Assembly: GCA_016787485.1 (NCBI GenBank)
Contig: JAEUUL010000026.1
Coordinates: 57,381-121,380 of the forward strand
Source of the DNA: Bacteroidota bacterium
Lineage (GTDB): Bacteria; Bacteroidota; Bacteroidia; NS11-12g; UBA955
Length of the DNA stretch: 64,000 nt
Direction of reading: 5' to 3'
Shown here: piece by piece, positions 25,211-33,472 of the stretch
Numbering within the stretch: position 1 is the stretch's first letter
Layout: every line of letters starts with the position of its first letter
The notes under the pieces: model-generated
Databases searched by the model: none
What the model was told of the DNA's origin: nothing
The model's input: the letters and a program-made list of their open reading frames with translations, nothing else
Translations under genes and position numbers: made by a program

Positions 25211-26113
25211 TCACCAAATCATTTGAAAATTTCCATGAAGTACCGCATTTTCCTCACCGGGAATGGATACCACTACATTTTCGAGCAGTACCCTGTCGCC
25301 CGGCAGCAACTGGCTCACCAGCTTCATGGCCTCCATATCCAGGACAGGGCCTGTGCCAACCGTGTTGAACCATTTATCACCCGAATAGACTGACAACCGC
25401 CAGGATTGAACCTGCAGTTTGCGATTAGACAGCCCGGGAACCGGGGCTATCCTGATCTCGGGCATCAGGTGTTTCTTCCGGGATGTATCCATAAAGGTGC
25501 GCAGGAAGACTTGCGCCGCCGGAAGTGGAATAATTTTCCAGGTTTTGGTTCCCAAAGACACCTTACGGTCCTGTATCTGTGCAGAAAACATGGCTTGTAC
25601 CGTATTGGCTGAACTGTCTGGTTGTATCAGAAAATTGCCGGCAGATTTCATACGAACCGCGGCTTGCCTGAAATCCACCGACATGTTCGTTGGCTCTATA
25701 CCCGGGGCATAGATTTGCACGGGTGTCCAGAGTCCGGCGTACAGCACAGCACCCTCTCCCACTTCTGTTTGCACCATGGGCATATAAACCGTGTAGCGCA
25801 ACACCCGTTCCTGCTGAAAGGCAACCGAATCACTTAAATACACCTGAATTTTCAACTGGCTGCGGTACTCACCCGGAGCAGAAGCAATGGCACTATAACT
25901 GGCTGTATTTCCTTTTACCGGCAACGGTGTCCCATTCACAAACGCCCGTAATTGTGCGTTTTCCGGAAAGGGATTTACACGCAGCGAAGCAATGAATTTA
26001 TCCTGAACCAGAATTTGGTTTCGCGGTACATCCAATTCAACGCAAAATGAAGTATTCTGTGCTGTCAGTTCCTGAAACAGTCCTAAAACACTTAGCAGAT
26101 AAATGATTTTCAT
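25211..26113 (-). CDS. stand-alone GldM periplasmic-domain-like protein
   Basis: A 300-residue protein with a signal peptide (MKIIYLLSVLGLFQELTAQ). Residues about 20-115 resemble the second domain of GldM/PorM (VPRNQILVQDKFIASL, AFVNGTPLPVKGNTASY, YTVYMP). Residues about 120-200 resemble the third domain (VLYAGLWTPVQIYAPGIEP and TKTWKIIPLPA). The rest fits the fourth. The N-terminal membrane helix and coiled part that join GldM to the GldL motor are absent. It may be a GldM paralogue working in the periplasm with T9SS parts, or a protein that has reused the fold. No other T9SS core gene is adjacent. Confidence 0.65.
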   Translation of the reverse strand: MKIIYLLSVLGLFQELTAQNTSFCVELDVPRNQILVQDKFIASLRVNPFPENAQLRAFVNGTPLPVKGNTASYSAIASAPGEYRSQLKIQVYLSDSVAFQQERVLRYTVYMPMVQTEVGEGAVLYAGLWTPVQIYAPGIEPTNMSVDFRQAAVRMKSAGNFLIQPDSSANTVQAMFSAQIQDRKVSLGTKTWKIIPLPAAQVFLRTFMDTSRKKHLMPEIRIAPVPGLSNRKLQVQSWRLSVYSGDKWFNTVGTGPVLDMEAMKLVSQLLPGDRVLLENVVVSIPGEENAVLHGNFQMIW

Positions 26114-26160
26114 AGACTTCGTTTAACCTTAATCTGGTCTCAGCTCACTGGGAATAACAA

Positions 26161-26526
26161 CTACTCTTTCATTCCATTGTTTATCCAGCATTCAATGACA
26201 GTAATCTCAGCGGCGTTCAGTTGCCTGTTTCCCTGGGGCATTTGCAGTGCTTTGCCATCCCATTTCACACTACTGAGCAGTTTATTGTTCTGCACAGCCA
26301 GTTTTACCGAAGCATAGGAACGCAGGTCAATACTGGCTGCAGATGCCCCGGGTTGATGACAAACCACGCAGTTGTTTTCCATAATGGGTTGAATAAAAGC
26401 AGTATATGAAGGTGGTGTATTGTTATCACAGGTATACTGTTTCAGCGGCTCTTTAGCATTTTCACACCCAGAAAAAACAGCGGCCAGCAGCAAACCTGCC
26501 AGAAATATTCGGTTGTTTCCCCCCAT
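26161..26526 (-). CDS. cytochrome c-type lipoprotein
   Basis: A 121-residue protein with a lipoprotein signal ending LAAVFSGC (C21). The single haem-binding motif C53-V-V-C56-H57 sits in ENNCVVCHQPG, and M96 in LQMPQG is the likely sixth ligand. A C-terminal helix (AAEITVIECWINNGM) matches the 'planctomycete-type' cytochrome c domain often found in Bacteroidota lipoproteins. It would carry electrons at the periplasmic face, but its partner is not evident. A TAAATTTG box ends 7 bases before the ATG. Confidence 0.82.
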   Translation of the reverse strand: MGGNNRIFLAGLLLAAVFSGCENAKEPLKQYTCDNNTPPSYTAFIQPIMENNCVVCHQPGASAASIDLRSYASVKLAVQNNKLLSSVKWDGKALQMPQGNRQLNAAEITVIECWINNGMKE

Positions 26527-26533
26527 ATATCTG

Positions 26534-26541
26534 CAAATTTA
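26534..26541 (-). promoter_or_regulatory. -7 promoter box TAAATTTG
   Basis: Full TAnnTTTG match on the minus strand ending 7 bases before the cytochrome lipoprotein ATG. Confidence 0.5.
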
Positions 26542-26577
26542 GCGGTTGGGTATCAGTTTTTGCGTGAATTTTGTGCC

Positions 26578-28386
26578 ATGCACCGTGTAATATTTTGCCT
26601 CTGCCTTTCTTTTGCAGTTTCTGCCGCCATGGCCAAATCCAAACCCCTTCCCAAAATTGCCTATACCATCCACATCCGTGAACCCCACACACATTATGCC
26701 GAGGTGACTCTGGACCTGGAAAATCCCGGAAAACCCACCCTGGATGTTCAGATGCCTGTGTGGACACCCGGTTCTTACCTGGTGCGGGAATTTGAAAAAA
26801 GCGTGGAATCCGTTGCGGGGGTAGCGGATGACAAACCTGTAGCTTATACCCGGCCGGATAAGAACACATGGCGGTTTGCCATCGGCAAGGCATCCCGCTT
26901 TAAGGTTACTTATAAAGTCTATGCATATGAATTCAGTGTTCGCACATCTTTCATAGACGCCAGTCATTCTCTCATCAACCCTTCTTCGGTGTGCATGTTT
27001 GTGCCGGGATTTACTGCTCTGACAGGTTCGCTGACTGTGATACCCCCAAAAGAATACGGGCGCATCAGCACCAGCCTGGAAGCATCGCCTGACCCGGTGC
27101 AGGAAGGAGGGCCGCAGACGTTCTATTTTGCCGGTTACGATGAACTGGCAGACAGTCCTCTGGAAATCGGCACCCACACGGTGCTGGAATTTACAGCTGC
27201 AGGAGTGCCGCATGAGGTAGCACTGGTAGGACCGAACAATTGTGACAAAGAACGATTGAAAAAGGATCTGCAGAAGATATGCGAAACCATGCATGCCATC
27301 GTGGGCGAACACCCCTGTAAAAAATACCTGTTCATCATTCAGAATACCGAATCCGGAGGTGGCGGGCTGGAGCACAAAAACAGCAGTTGTGTGGTTATGA
27401 ACCGCTGGGCCTGGAACAACGAAGACAGGTACAGATCGTTTTTGGGATTGTGTGCCCACGAGTACTTCCATTTGTGGAATGTGAAACGCATACGTCCAGC
27501 AGCACTGGGCCCTTTCAACTACTCTGCGGAAAATTATACCAGTATGTTGTGGGTGGCAGAAGGGATAACCAGTTACTACGATGAACTGGCACTGCTTCGC
27601 GCCGGATATGTAAACCGGTCGCAGTTTCTGCGCACGCTGGAGGGGTATATCAACGACCTGGAAAACCGCCCCGGGGCCAAAGTTCAAACGGTGGCAGAAA
27701 GCAGTTGGGATGCATGGGTAAAAGAATACCGGCCCAATGAAAACAGTAAAAATACCAGCATAAGTTATTATGCAAAAGGATTGGTAGTGGCCGCATTGCT
27801 CGATGCGAAGATAAGCGCTGAAACAGGCGGGCAAAAACACCTGGATGACCTCATGAGACTGCTGTACCAGCGTTTCTGGAAGAAAGAAAATCGCGGTTTT
27901 ACAGATGCCGAATTTGAAAAAGCAGCCTCCGAAATAGCGGGTGTGGATCTTACAGCCTTTTTCGACAGGCATATAAGAAGCACTGCAGAGCCCATGTATG
28001 AGGCAATACTGACCAAAGCCGGGTTGCAATCCACCAAAACAGAAGAGAGTAAAAACACACTGGGAGCAACCACCGCGCTTGAAAACGGACGCACAATCGT
28101 AAAATACATTGAACGCAACAGCACGGCCTGGAACTGCGGACTGAATGTGAATGATGAATGGATTGCCATTAACGGTGTGCGGGTAAACAATGATGCAGAT
28201 GAAATTGTGCGGAATCTGGGGAATCCTGCCTTGCTGACACTCATTGTAAACAGGGGTGGACTGATTCAGGAAATTCAGGCTGACCGGATACCGGTAAACC
28301 GTGTCAAATTTTCTCTCACCCCCAATACATCGCCCGGTGCACACAGCAATGCGCTTGAAAAATGGCTGGGGAAGGCAGAAAAATAA
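26578..28386 (+). CDS. M61-family exported aminopeptidase with PDZ domain
   Basis: About 602 residues. A signal peptide (MHRVIFCLCLSFAVSAAMA) is followed by an N-terminal beta domain, then the thermolysin-like catalytic domain with HEYFHLWNVKRIRP near residues 294-307 (HExxH zinc site) and AEGITSYYDELAL about 30 residues later, whose Glu is the third ligand. The family motif ESGGGGLEHKNS precedes it. A PDZ domain lies near residues 500-585. M61 enzymes are glycyl aminopeptidases. A GAATTTTG sequence, one base off the -7 consensus, ends 4 bases before the ATG. It leads the run of five protease genes. Confidence 0.92.
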   Translation: MHRVIFCLCLSFAVSAAMAKSKPLPKIAYTIHIREPHTHYAEVTLDLENPGKPTLDVQMPVWTPGSYLVREFEKSVESVAGVADDKPVAYTRPDKNTWRFAIGKASRFKVTYKVYAYEFSVRTSFIDASHSLINPSSVCMFVPGFTALTGSLTVIPPKEYGRISTSLEASPDPVQEGGPQTFYFAGYDELADSPLEIGTHTVLEFTAAGVPHEVALVGPNNCDKERLKKDLQKICETMHAIVGEHPCKKYLFIIQNTESGGGGLEHKNSSCVVMNRWAWNNEDRYRSFLGLCAHEYFHLWNVKRIRPAALGPFNYSAENYTSMLWVAEGITSYYDELALLRAGYVNRSQFLRTLEGYINDLENRPGAKVQTVAESSWDAWVKEYRPNENSKNTSISYYAKGLVVAALLDAKISAETGGQKHLDDLMRLLYQRFWKKENRGFTDAEFEKAASEIAGVDLTAFFDRHIRSTAEPMYEAILTKAGLQSTKTEESKNTLGATTALENGRTIVKYIERNSTAWNCGLNVNDEWIAINGVRVNNDADEIVRNLGNPALLTLIVNRGGLIQEIQADRIPVNRVKFSLTPNTSPGAHSNALEKWLGKAEK

Positions 28387-28473
28387 CAGACGGCACACAC
28401 TTTGTATCACACAAATCCACATATTCATTTACTTTTTACAGTCCAGGTATATTTAACTCTATATTGAACCGCT

Positions 28474-30432
28474 ATGAAAAAGATATTTACCCTCGCAATT
28501 CTGGCAGTTGTCTTGTTTGCAGGATTCAGTTTTCAGAGAAACGGAAATGGTCGCAAACTCGCACTGATCATTGCCATTGGTCATTACAAACCCGAAACCA
28601 AATGGGATGACCTCAGCAGCTTGCGGGATGACACCATCATCTCCCAGGCATTAAAAAAACAAGGTTTTGACAACGTCATGCATGTAACCGACAGCAAAGC
28701 CACTCTGGAAGGCATAAGGCAGGCATTTAAACAATTTACCTCCATGGTAAAACCAGGTGATGTGGTATATATCCACTACAGCGGCCACGGGCAACAAATA
28801 GCAGATAACAATGGCAACAAAGACGAACTGGACGGACTGGATGAAGCCATTGTAACCTGGGATGCACCCATGACTGCCGCCGGTGGTTACAAAGGTGAAA
28901 AACACCTCCGCGATGACGAATTGGGTGTACTGGTAAACAAAGTACGCATGGCCGCTGGCAAAAACGGAGATGTAATGGTCATCATGGACGCATGCCACAG
29001 TGGCACCACCCTGCGTGGCCCCAAAGTGCGCGGCAATGCAAAGCCACTGATTCCCGATGGGGTGGATATGAGCAGTTTCAGCCAAACTGCGGACCCAGGT
29101 GCGGTTGACAATTTCTCACAAAACCAGGCAAATATGGCACCGGTAGTGCTGTTTTCTGCCAGCCGTGCCAACGAACCGAATGCGGAAAGTCCCGAAGGAT
29201 ACGGAAGCTTGTCTGTAGCTATGCGCGATGCACTGGAAAAAGCCCAACCCGGCGAATCTTACACTGGTTTGTTTGCAGCCATCAATTCGAAAATGGCAGT
29301 CATTGCACCTGCGCAATCCCCTGTACTGGAAGGCAACGCCGACCGTTCAATGTTTGGCGGACAACCGGTAAAACAAGCCAATTACTACACCATTTCCACC
29401 ATTCGCAGCACCAATTTCATGATTGACGGAGGTACTCTGAACGGATTGTACGAAGGCAGCAAAATCGCACTGATGAAAGCGGGCAGCAAAGGATACGACC
29501 CTGCAACTGCCATATATACCGGAGTCGTAAGCAGCGCCGGTGCCACCACTGCCTATGTGCGCACTTCCAATGTAAATCTGAAAGAAAAATACAAAGAAAA
29601 ACAACTCTGGGTTTTCGTCATTGAGCAATCCTTTGGCACCAACAAACTCAAGGTAACCGCAGATGAGAAATTGTCCAACGATCAGAAAAATGAGATTAAA
29701 AACACTGTAAGCAAACTGCAGTTTGTAGAGTGGAATGAAAAGAACCCGGAGGTGAGGATTATATACAAAGACGGATTGTACAACCTTTACCTGAGTGATG
29801 GCAGCCTGCCAATGGAAGGGGTAGAAAGCATCCCTGCACTGAACACCATGCTGGGCAGCTATATGCAAGGCAAACTCCTGAAAGAAGCCAATTTTGAAGA
29901 TGCCAATCTGAGTGTTGAAGTCACTTTGATACCAGTAGATTATTTTGAAGGGAAAATCATGGACAGTATGCCTTTGAAATCCAAATTGGTCAATGGAAAT
30001 TATGAATTTGCAGAAGACGATTACGCCTTTATCAAAGTGCGCAATACCGGCAAAAGTGATGCATATATCAACATTCTTGAAATTGCACCAAACAGCGCAG
30101 TTCAGGTCATGGTGCCCAACTATAAAATGAACCAGAATGCCGGTGACTTTAAACTGGCCGTGGGCGATAGTTTTGTTGTACGCGACTTTGTATACCATAT
30201 AAGCAAACCCACTGGCAGGTGGATATTAAAAGTATTTGCCAACATTGAGCCGGTAAGCTTCAAACACATTTATCTCACCCGTGGTGGTGGTGGAGAAAAA
30301 GGCCCCACCTACCAGCACCCCATTGCAAAACTGTATGAATTTTCTGCCAACGCTTCCACCCGCGGTGATGCAGTTGCCATGCCTCGCAGTGGCTGCGGAA
30401 CCACCCGTGAATTCAGTTATTTTGTACGCTAA
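28474..30432 (+). CDS. exported caspase-fold (C14, metacaspase-like) protease
   Basis: A 652-residue protein with an N-terminal hydrophobic export signal (FTLAILAVVLFAGFS). The caspase p20-like domain at about 27-280 begins with LALIIAIGHYK and has the His-Cys dyad: H105 in YIHYSGHG and C174 in IMDACHSG. The acidic stretch DELDGLDEAIVTWDAP is typical of metacaspase-like bacterial enzymes. The C-terminal half includes a DUF4384-type beta domain at about 520-620, often paired with such caspases. It probably cleaves after basic residues, in line with metacaspases. It is followed after 21 bases by the first trypsin-ankyrin gene, with which it likely shares a transcript. Confidence 0.9.
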   Translation: MKKIFTLAILAVVLFAGFSFQRNGNGRKLALIIAIGHYKPETKWDDLSSLRDDTIISQALKKQGFDNVMHVTDSKATLEGIRQAFKQFTSMVKPGDVVYIHYSGHGQQIADNNGNKDELDGLDEAIVTWDAPMTAAGGYKGEKHLRDDELGVLVNKVRMAAGKNGDVMVIMDACHSGTTLRGPKVRGNAKPLIPDGVDMSSFSQTADPGAVDNFSQNQANMAPVVLFSASRANEPNAESPEGYGSLSVAMRDALEKAQPGESYTGLFAAINSKMAVIAPAQSPVLEGNADRSMFGGQPVKQANYYTISTIRSTNFMIDGGTLNGLYEGSKIALMKAGSKGYDPATAIYTGVVSSAGATTAYVRTSNVNLKEKYKEKQLWVFVIEQSFGTNKLKVTADEKLSNDQKNEIKNTVSKLQFVEWNEKNPEVRIIYKDGLYNLYLSDGSLPMEGVESIPALNTMLGSYMQGKLLKEANFEDANLSVEVTLIPVDYFEGKIMDSMPLKSKLVNGNYEFAEDDYAFIKVRNTGKSDAYINILEIAPNSAVQVMVPNYKMNQNAGDFKLAVGDSFVVRDFVYHISKPTGRWILKVFANIEPVSFKHIYLTRGGGGEKGPTYQHPIAKLYEFSANASTRGDAVAMPRSGCGTTREFSYFVR

Positions 30433-30453
30433 CTAAAAAACAATATCAACCCT

Positions 30454-31905
30454 ATGAATACTTCCAAATTTCTGCTGATTGCCACCAGTATTTTTACTTT
30501 TGGCAACGCAATGGCACAAGATGATGCCTGGTTTCTTCACAAAGACGACAAGACCCGGGGCTCATTTGGCGCCGATACACGCGCCGAGGCCAATACCAAA
30601 TGGCAATACCGGGAGTACATGCGTGCCACAGCCACCATGTTCGATACACGGTATACAACCATAAAGGGAGACAAAATCAGCTCCTATACGCTGGAGAAAA
30701 AACTCCTCAGCCAATTCGGTGGAGTGAAACCCGACCCCAGTGTGAAATTCCTGGATCAGCCTGCAAGTGGTTCCTGCACCGGATTTCTCATTGCACCCGA
30801 TATTCTGGTTACAGCCGGCCATTGTCTGGACGATGCAGAAACCATCAAAAATGCCGTGTGGGTATTTGATTACACCGCAGATGTGTATTTTGATAAATCC
30901 ACTGGTTATATCACCATTCCTCAAAGCAATCAGTACCGCATAGCGGAGGTACTGGCTCAATCCTTTACCGGAATAGAAGATTCCAAATACGATTATTGTG
31001 TTGTTCGCCTGGACAGACCCACCAACCGTAAACCCTATAAATTCCGCACCAGTAAAAAGGTAAAACAGAATCAATATGTGGCCATGATTGGTTCACCCAA
31101 AGGCTTGCCTCTGAAACTGGCTGATAGTGCGATGGTGACCAATGCAGATGGCGGCCCCACCACACAGTCTTTTTACACCGATCTGGATGCCTTTCATGGA
31201 AACAGCGGTGGTCCGGTATTTAACCTGAACGGATTTATTGAAGGTATATTGGTGCGTGGTATTGGCAACGATTACCATGTAGATGAATCGTGCAATTGTC
31301 TGAAACAGGATGTGAATTATGACATCTATTCCTGGTTGGGAAGACCTGCCCGTCAGGGCAACGCAGTGCACCGCATTACCGATGTTCCCTGGAATTTGCT
31401 CGAACTCGCCATTTACCGCAATCTGGAATACAGCCTGCAAAACGACAACTTTACCGAGTTTGCGGAGTGGACCCTCCAATCATGGATACTCGGTGAAAAA
31501 ATTGAAGGCAGGGAAAATCTGCTTTCCCTTGCTGCAAAAAGTGGCAAAACGCAGTTTCTGGATACACTACTCGGCTTGAAAACCGCCGATGTCAATATTC
31601 GGGATCTTTCTGGCATACCACTGGCAAATGCCATGGCAATGAACAATATGGCAGGCAGTATAAAAAAGGCAGCCTTGCGAAAAGAATTTGATGTAAACGC
31701 AAAAGATGCAGCCGGAGAAACCGCATTGATGGTGGCAGCAAGATATGGAAGCCTGGAATCGGTAAAAGCACTGCTCAATGCCGGAGCTGACCCCAAACTC
31801 ACCAGCAATGCAGGTCAGACAGCCAGGAGTATTGCGAAAAAAGCAAAACAACGTGATTGCAGCAAGGTCCTGAAGTCTGCCGAAAAAGGGAAATACAAAG
31901 GATAA
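30454..31905 (+). CDS. exported trypsin-like protease with C-terminal ankyrin repeats, paralogue 1
   Basis: A 483-residue protein with a signal peptide (LLIATSIFTFGNAMAQ). Residues about 30-100 hold a segment shared by all three paralogues (TRGSFGADTRAEA, KWQYREYMRATAT), perhaps a propeptide. The S1 protease domain covers about 100-285 with triad H123 (VTAGHC), D180 (SKYDYC) and S251 (HGNSGGPVF); C108 and C124 likely form the classical disulfide beside the catalytic His. A helical region leads to about two ankyrin repeats at about 405-465 (GETALMVAARYGSLESVKAL). A hairpin terminator follows the gene. Confidence 0.88.
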   Translation: MNTSKFLLIATSIFTFGNAMAQDDAWFLHKDDKTRGSFGADTRAEANTKWQYREYMRATATMFDTRYTTIKGDKISSYTLEKKLLSQFGGVKPDPSVKFLDQPASGSCTGFLIAPDILVTAGHCLDDAETIKNAVWVFDYTADVYFDKSTGYITIPQSNQYRIAEVLAQSFTGIEDSKYDYCVVRLDRPTNRKPYKFRTSKKVKQNQYVAMIGSPKGLPLKLADSAMVTNADGGPTTQSFYTDLDAFHGNSGGPVFNLNGFIEGILVRGIGNDYHVDESCNCLKQDVNYDIYSWLGRPARQGNAVHRITDVPWNLLELAIYRNLEYSLQNDNFTEFAEWTLQSWILGEKIEGRENLLSLAAKSGKTQFLDTLLGLKTADVNIRDLSGIPLANAMAMNNMAGSIKKAALRKEFDVNAKDAAGETALMVAARYGSLESVKALLNAGADPKLTSNAGQTARSIAKKAKQRDCSKVLKSAEKGKYKG

Positions 31906-31926
31906 TTGTACCGCCTTTACACTTTT

Positions 31927-31956
31927 AAAAAAACCGGCCTTGAGCCGGTTTTTTTT
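31927..31956 (+). terminator. strong intrinsic terminator
   Basis: AAAAAAACCGGC pairs fully with GCCGGTTTTTTT around a 5-base loop, followed by a T tract. It ends the caspase/trypsin-ankyrin 1 transcript and separates it from paralogues 2 and 3. The A/T arms also let it work on the other strand. Confidence 0.85.
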
Positions 31957-32054
31957 GTAACACTCCTATTTACCCCTTTCCACTTTTGGGTATTAATGAT
32001 TAAATCGGAAATAAAACACAAAGGATGAAAAGGAAAAGATGCAACTTCGCAGCT

Positions 32055-33467
32055 ATGAAGAATACCGGCATTCTGGTACTGTTGTTTTGCCTCAGCAGCA
32101 CCCTGCTGGCACAAAAACCCTGGTATATGCACAAAGACAGCATTACCCGGGGCGCATTTGGTGCCGATACCAGAGCAGAAGCCACTTCCAAATGGCAATA
32201 CCGGGATTATATGCGTGCTACTGCTACAGCCGTGAATGCCAGTAAAATCAAAGGTGATACCATTTATTGCGGCAATCTCGCCAGCTGGATCCGAAACAAC
32301 TTTGGTAATTACCCCATCTCCCCTGAAGTAAAATTCCTGGATCAGCCAAATGCAGGATTCTGTACGGGATTTCTCATCGCACCCGACATTCTCGTTACTG
32401 CAGGCCACTGCATCACCAGCCAGGAAGACCTGGAACGCACCGTGTGGATATTTGATTATACTTCCGATGTGCCTTACAACCGTGCAGAAGGTTTTATCTC
32501 CATACCAAAAAGCAACCAGTTTCATGCGGTTGAAATACTCGACCAGAAATTGACCAGTGACCAAACGTATGATTACTGTATTCTTCGCCTGGATCGTAAA
32601 ACCGGCCGCAAACCCTACAAATTCAGAACCAGTGGCAATGTTGCATTTGAAGACATGATTGCCATGATTGGTTCACCCAGCGGGCTGCCCTTAAAACTGG
32701 CAGACAGCGCCAGGGTAACCAACAATGGCTATGCCCGCACCTGTTTCCTAACCGATCTGGATGCCTTCCATGGCAACAGTGGCGGACCCGTGTTCAACAT
32801 GGATGGTTTTATTGAAGGCATACTGGTGCGCGGGCCGGGTTGGGATTTTCATGTGGAAGACTCCATGATTATGCCCGATATGCATATGGATGCAGAAAAC
32901 CTGAATGGCAAACCGGCAGACCGCGGCAATGGTGTGCACAGAATTACATTTACAAATTGGGACTGGCTCCGCTATGCCATTTACCGAAACCTTCAGTCCA
33001 GCATGGAAGAAGGTGATGACCTGGAATTTTATGAGTGGAGTCTGTACCGTTGGATTTGGAAAGAAGACATTCCGGGTTACAACAACCTGTTGCTGGAAGC
33101 TGTGTACAAAAACCACAACCGCTATTTAGATACCATTCTGGGCATGCAAAACATAAACGTCAATGCCAAAGCGCTGAACGGTGAATACCTGGTGCATGCG
33201 ATGGCAGAAAGAAACCTGGCTGCCGCCATTCGCAAGTGTGCAACCCGCCGGGAATTTGATGTGGATGTACGGGATGGCAATGGCATGACTGCTCTCATGG
33301 TGGCTGCACTGCATGGCAATGTTGCCGCCTTGCAGGCCCTCACAGATGCAGGAGCCGACCCGAAACTGACCAACTCTGCCGGAAAATCCGCACTGGAAAT
33401 TGCAAAAGCTGCCAAAAAGAAGAAGGCGGTTAAACTCATCAAAAAATCATTGAAAAAAACAAAATAA
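32055..33467 (+). CDS. exported trypsin-like protease with C-terminal ankyrin repeats, paralogue 2
   Basis: A 470-residue tandem paralogue of the gene upstream. It has a signal peptide (MKNTGILVLLFCLSSTLLA-Q), the shared N-terminal segment (TRGAFGADTRAEA), and an S1 domain with H118 (VTAGHC), D173 (TYDYC) and S242 (HGNSGGPVF), plus the C103/C119 pair. The C-terminal ankyrin region includes MTALMVAALHGNVAALQAL. DNA identity to paralogue 1 is high around the shared segment and catalytic motifs, pointing to duplication. I chose the ATG at 32055 for the signal peptide. It is translated 5 bases before paralogue 3. Confidence 0.87.
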   Translation: MKNTGILVLLFCLSSTLLAQKPWYMHKDSITRGAFGADTRAEATSKWQYRDYMRATATAVNASKIKGDTIYCGNLASWIRNNFGNYPISPEVKFLDQPNAGFCTGFLIAPDILVTAGHCITSQEDLERTVWIFDYTSDVPYNRAEGFISIPKSNQFHAVEILDQKLTSDQTYDYCILRLDRKTGRKPYKFRTSGNVAFEDMIAMIGSPSGLPLKLADSARVTNNGYARTCFLTDLDAFHGNSGGPVFNMDGFIEGILVRGPGWDFHVEDSMIMPDMHMDAENLNGKPADRGNGVHRITFTNWDWLRYAIYRNLQSSMEEGDDLEFYEWSLYRWIWKEDIPGYNNLLLEAVYKNHNRYLDTILGMQNINVNAKALNGEYLVHAMAERNLAAAIRKCATRREFDVDVRDGNGMTALMVAALHGNVAALQALTDAGADPKLTNSAGKSALEIAKAAKKKKAVKLIKKSLKKTK

Positions 33468-33472
33468 TAGAT

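Noticed and set aside
26539..28428. A minus-strand open frame of about 629 codons opposite the M61 peptidase gene
   Set aside because: It mirrors the M61 gene codon for codon. The plus strand has a signal peptide, HExxH zinc site and PDZ domain; the minus-strand product is Cys/Phe/His-rich with no domain and would also overlap the cytochrome promoter.
29347..30198. A 283-codon minus-strand open frame inside the caspase gene
   Set aside because: It is a shadow of the caspase coding sequence with atypical composition and no recognisable motif.
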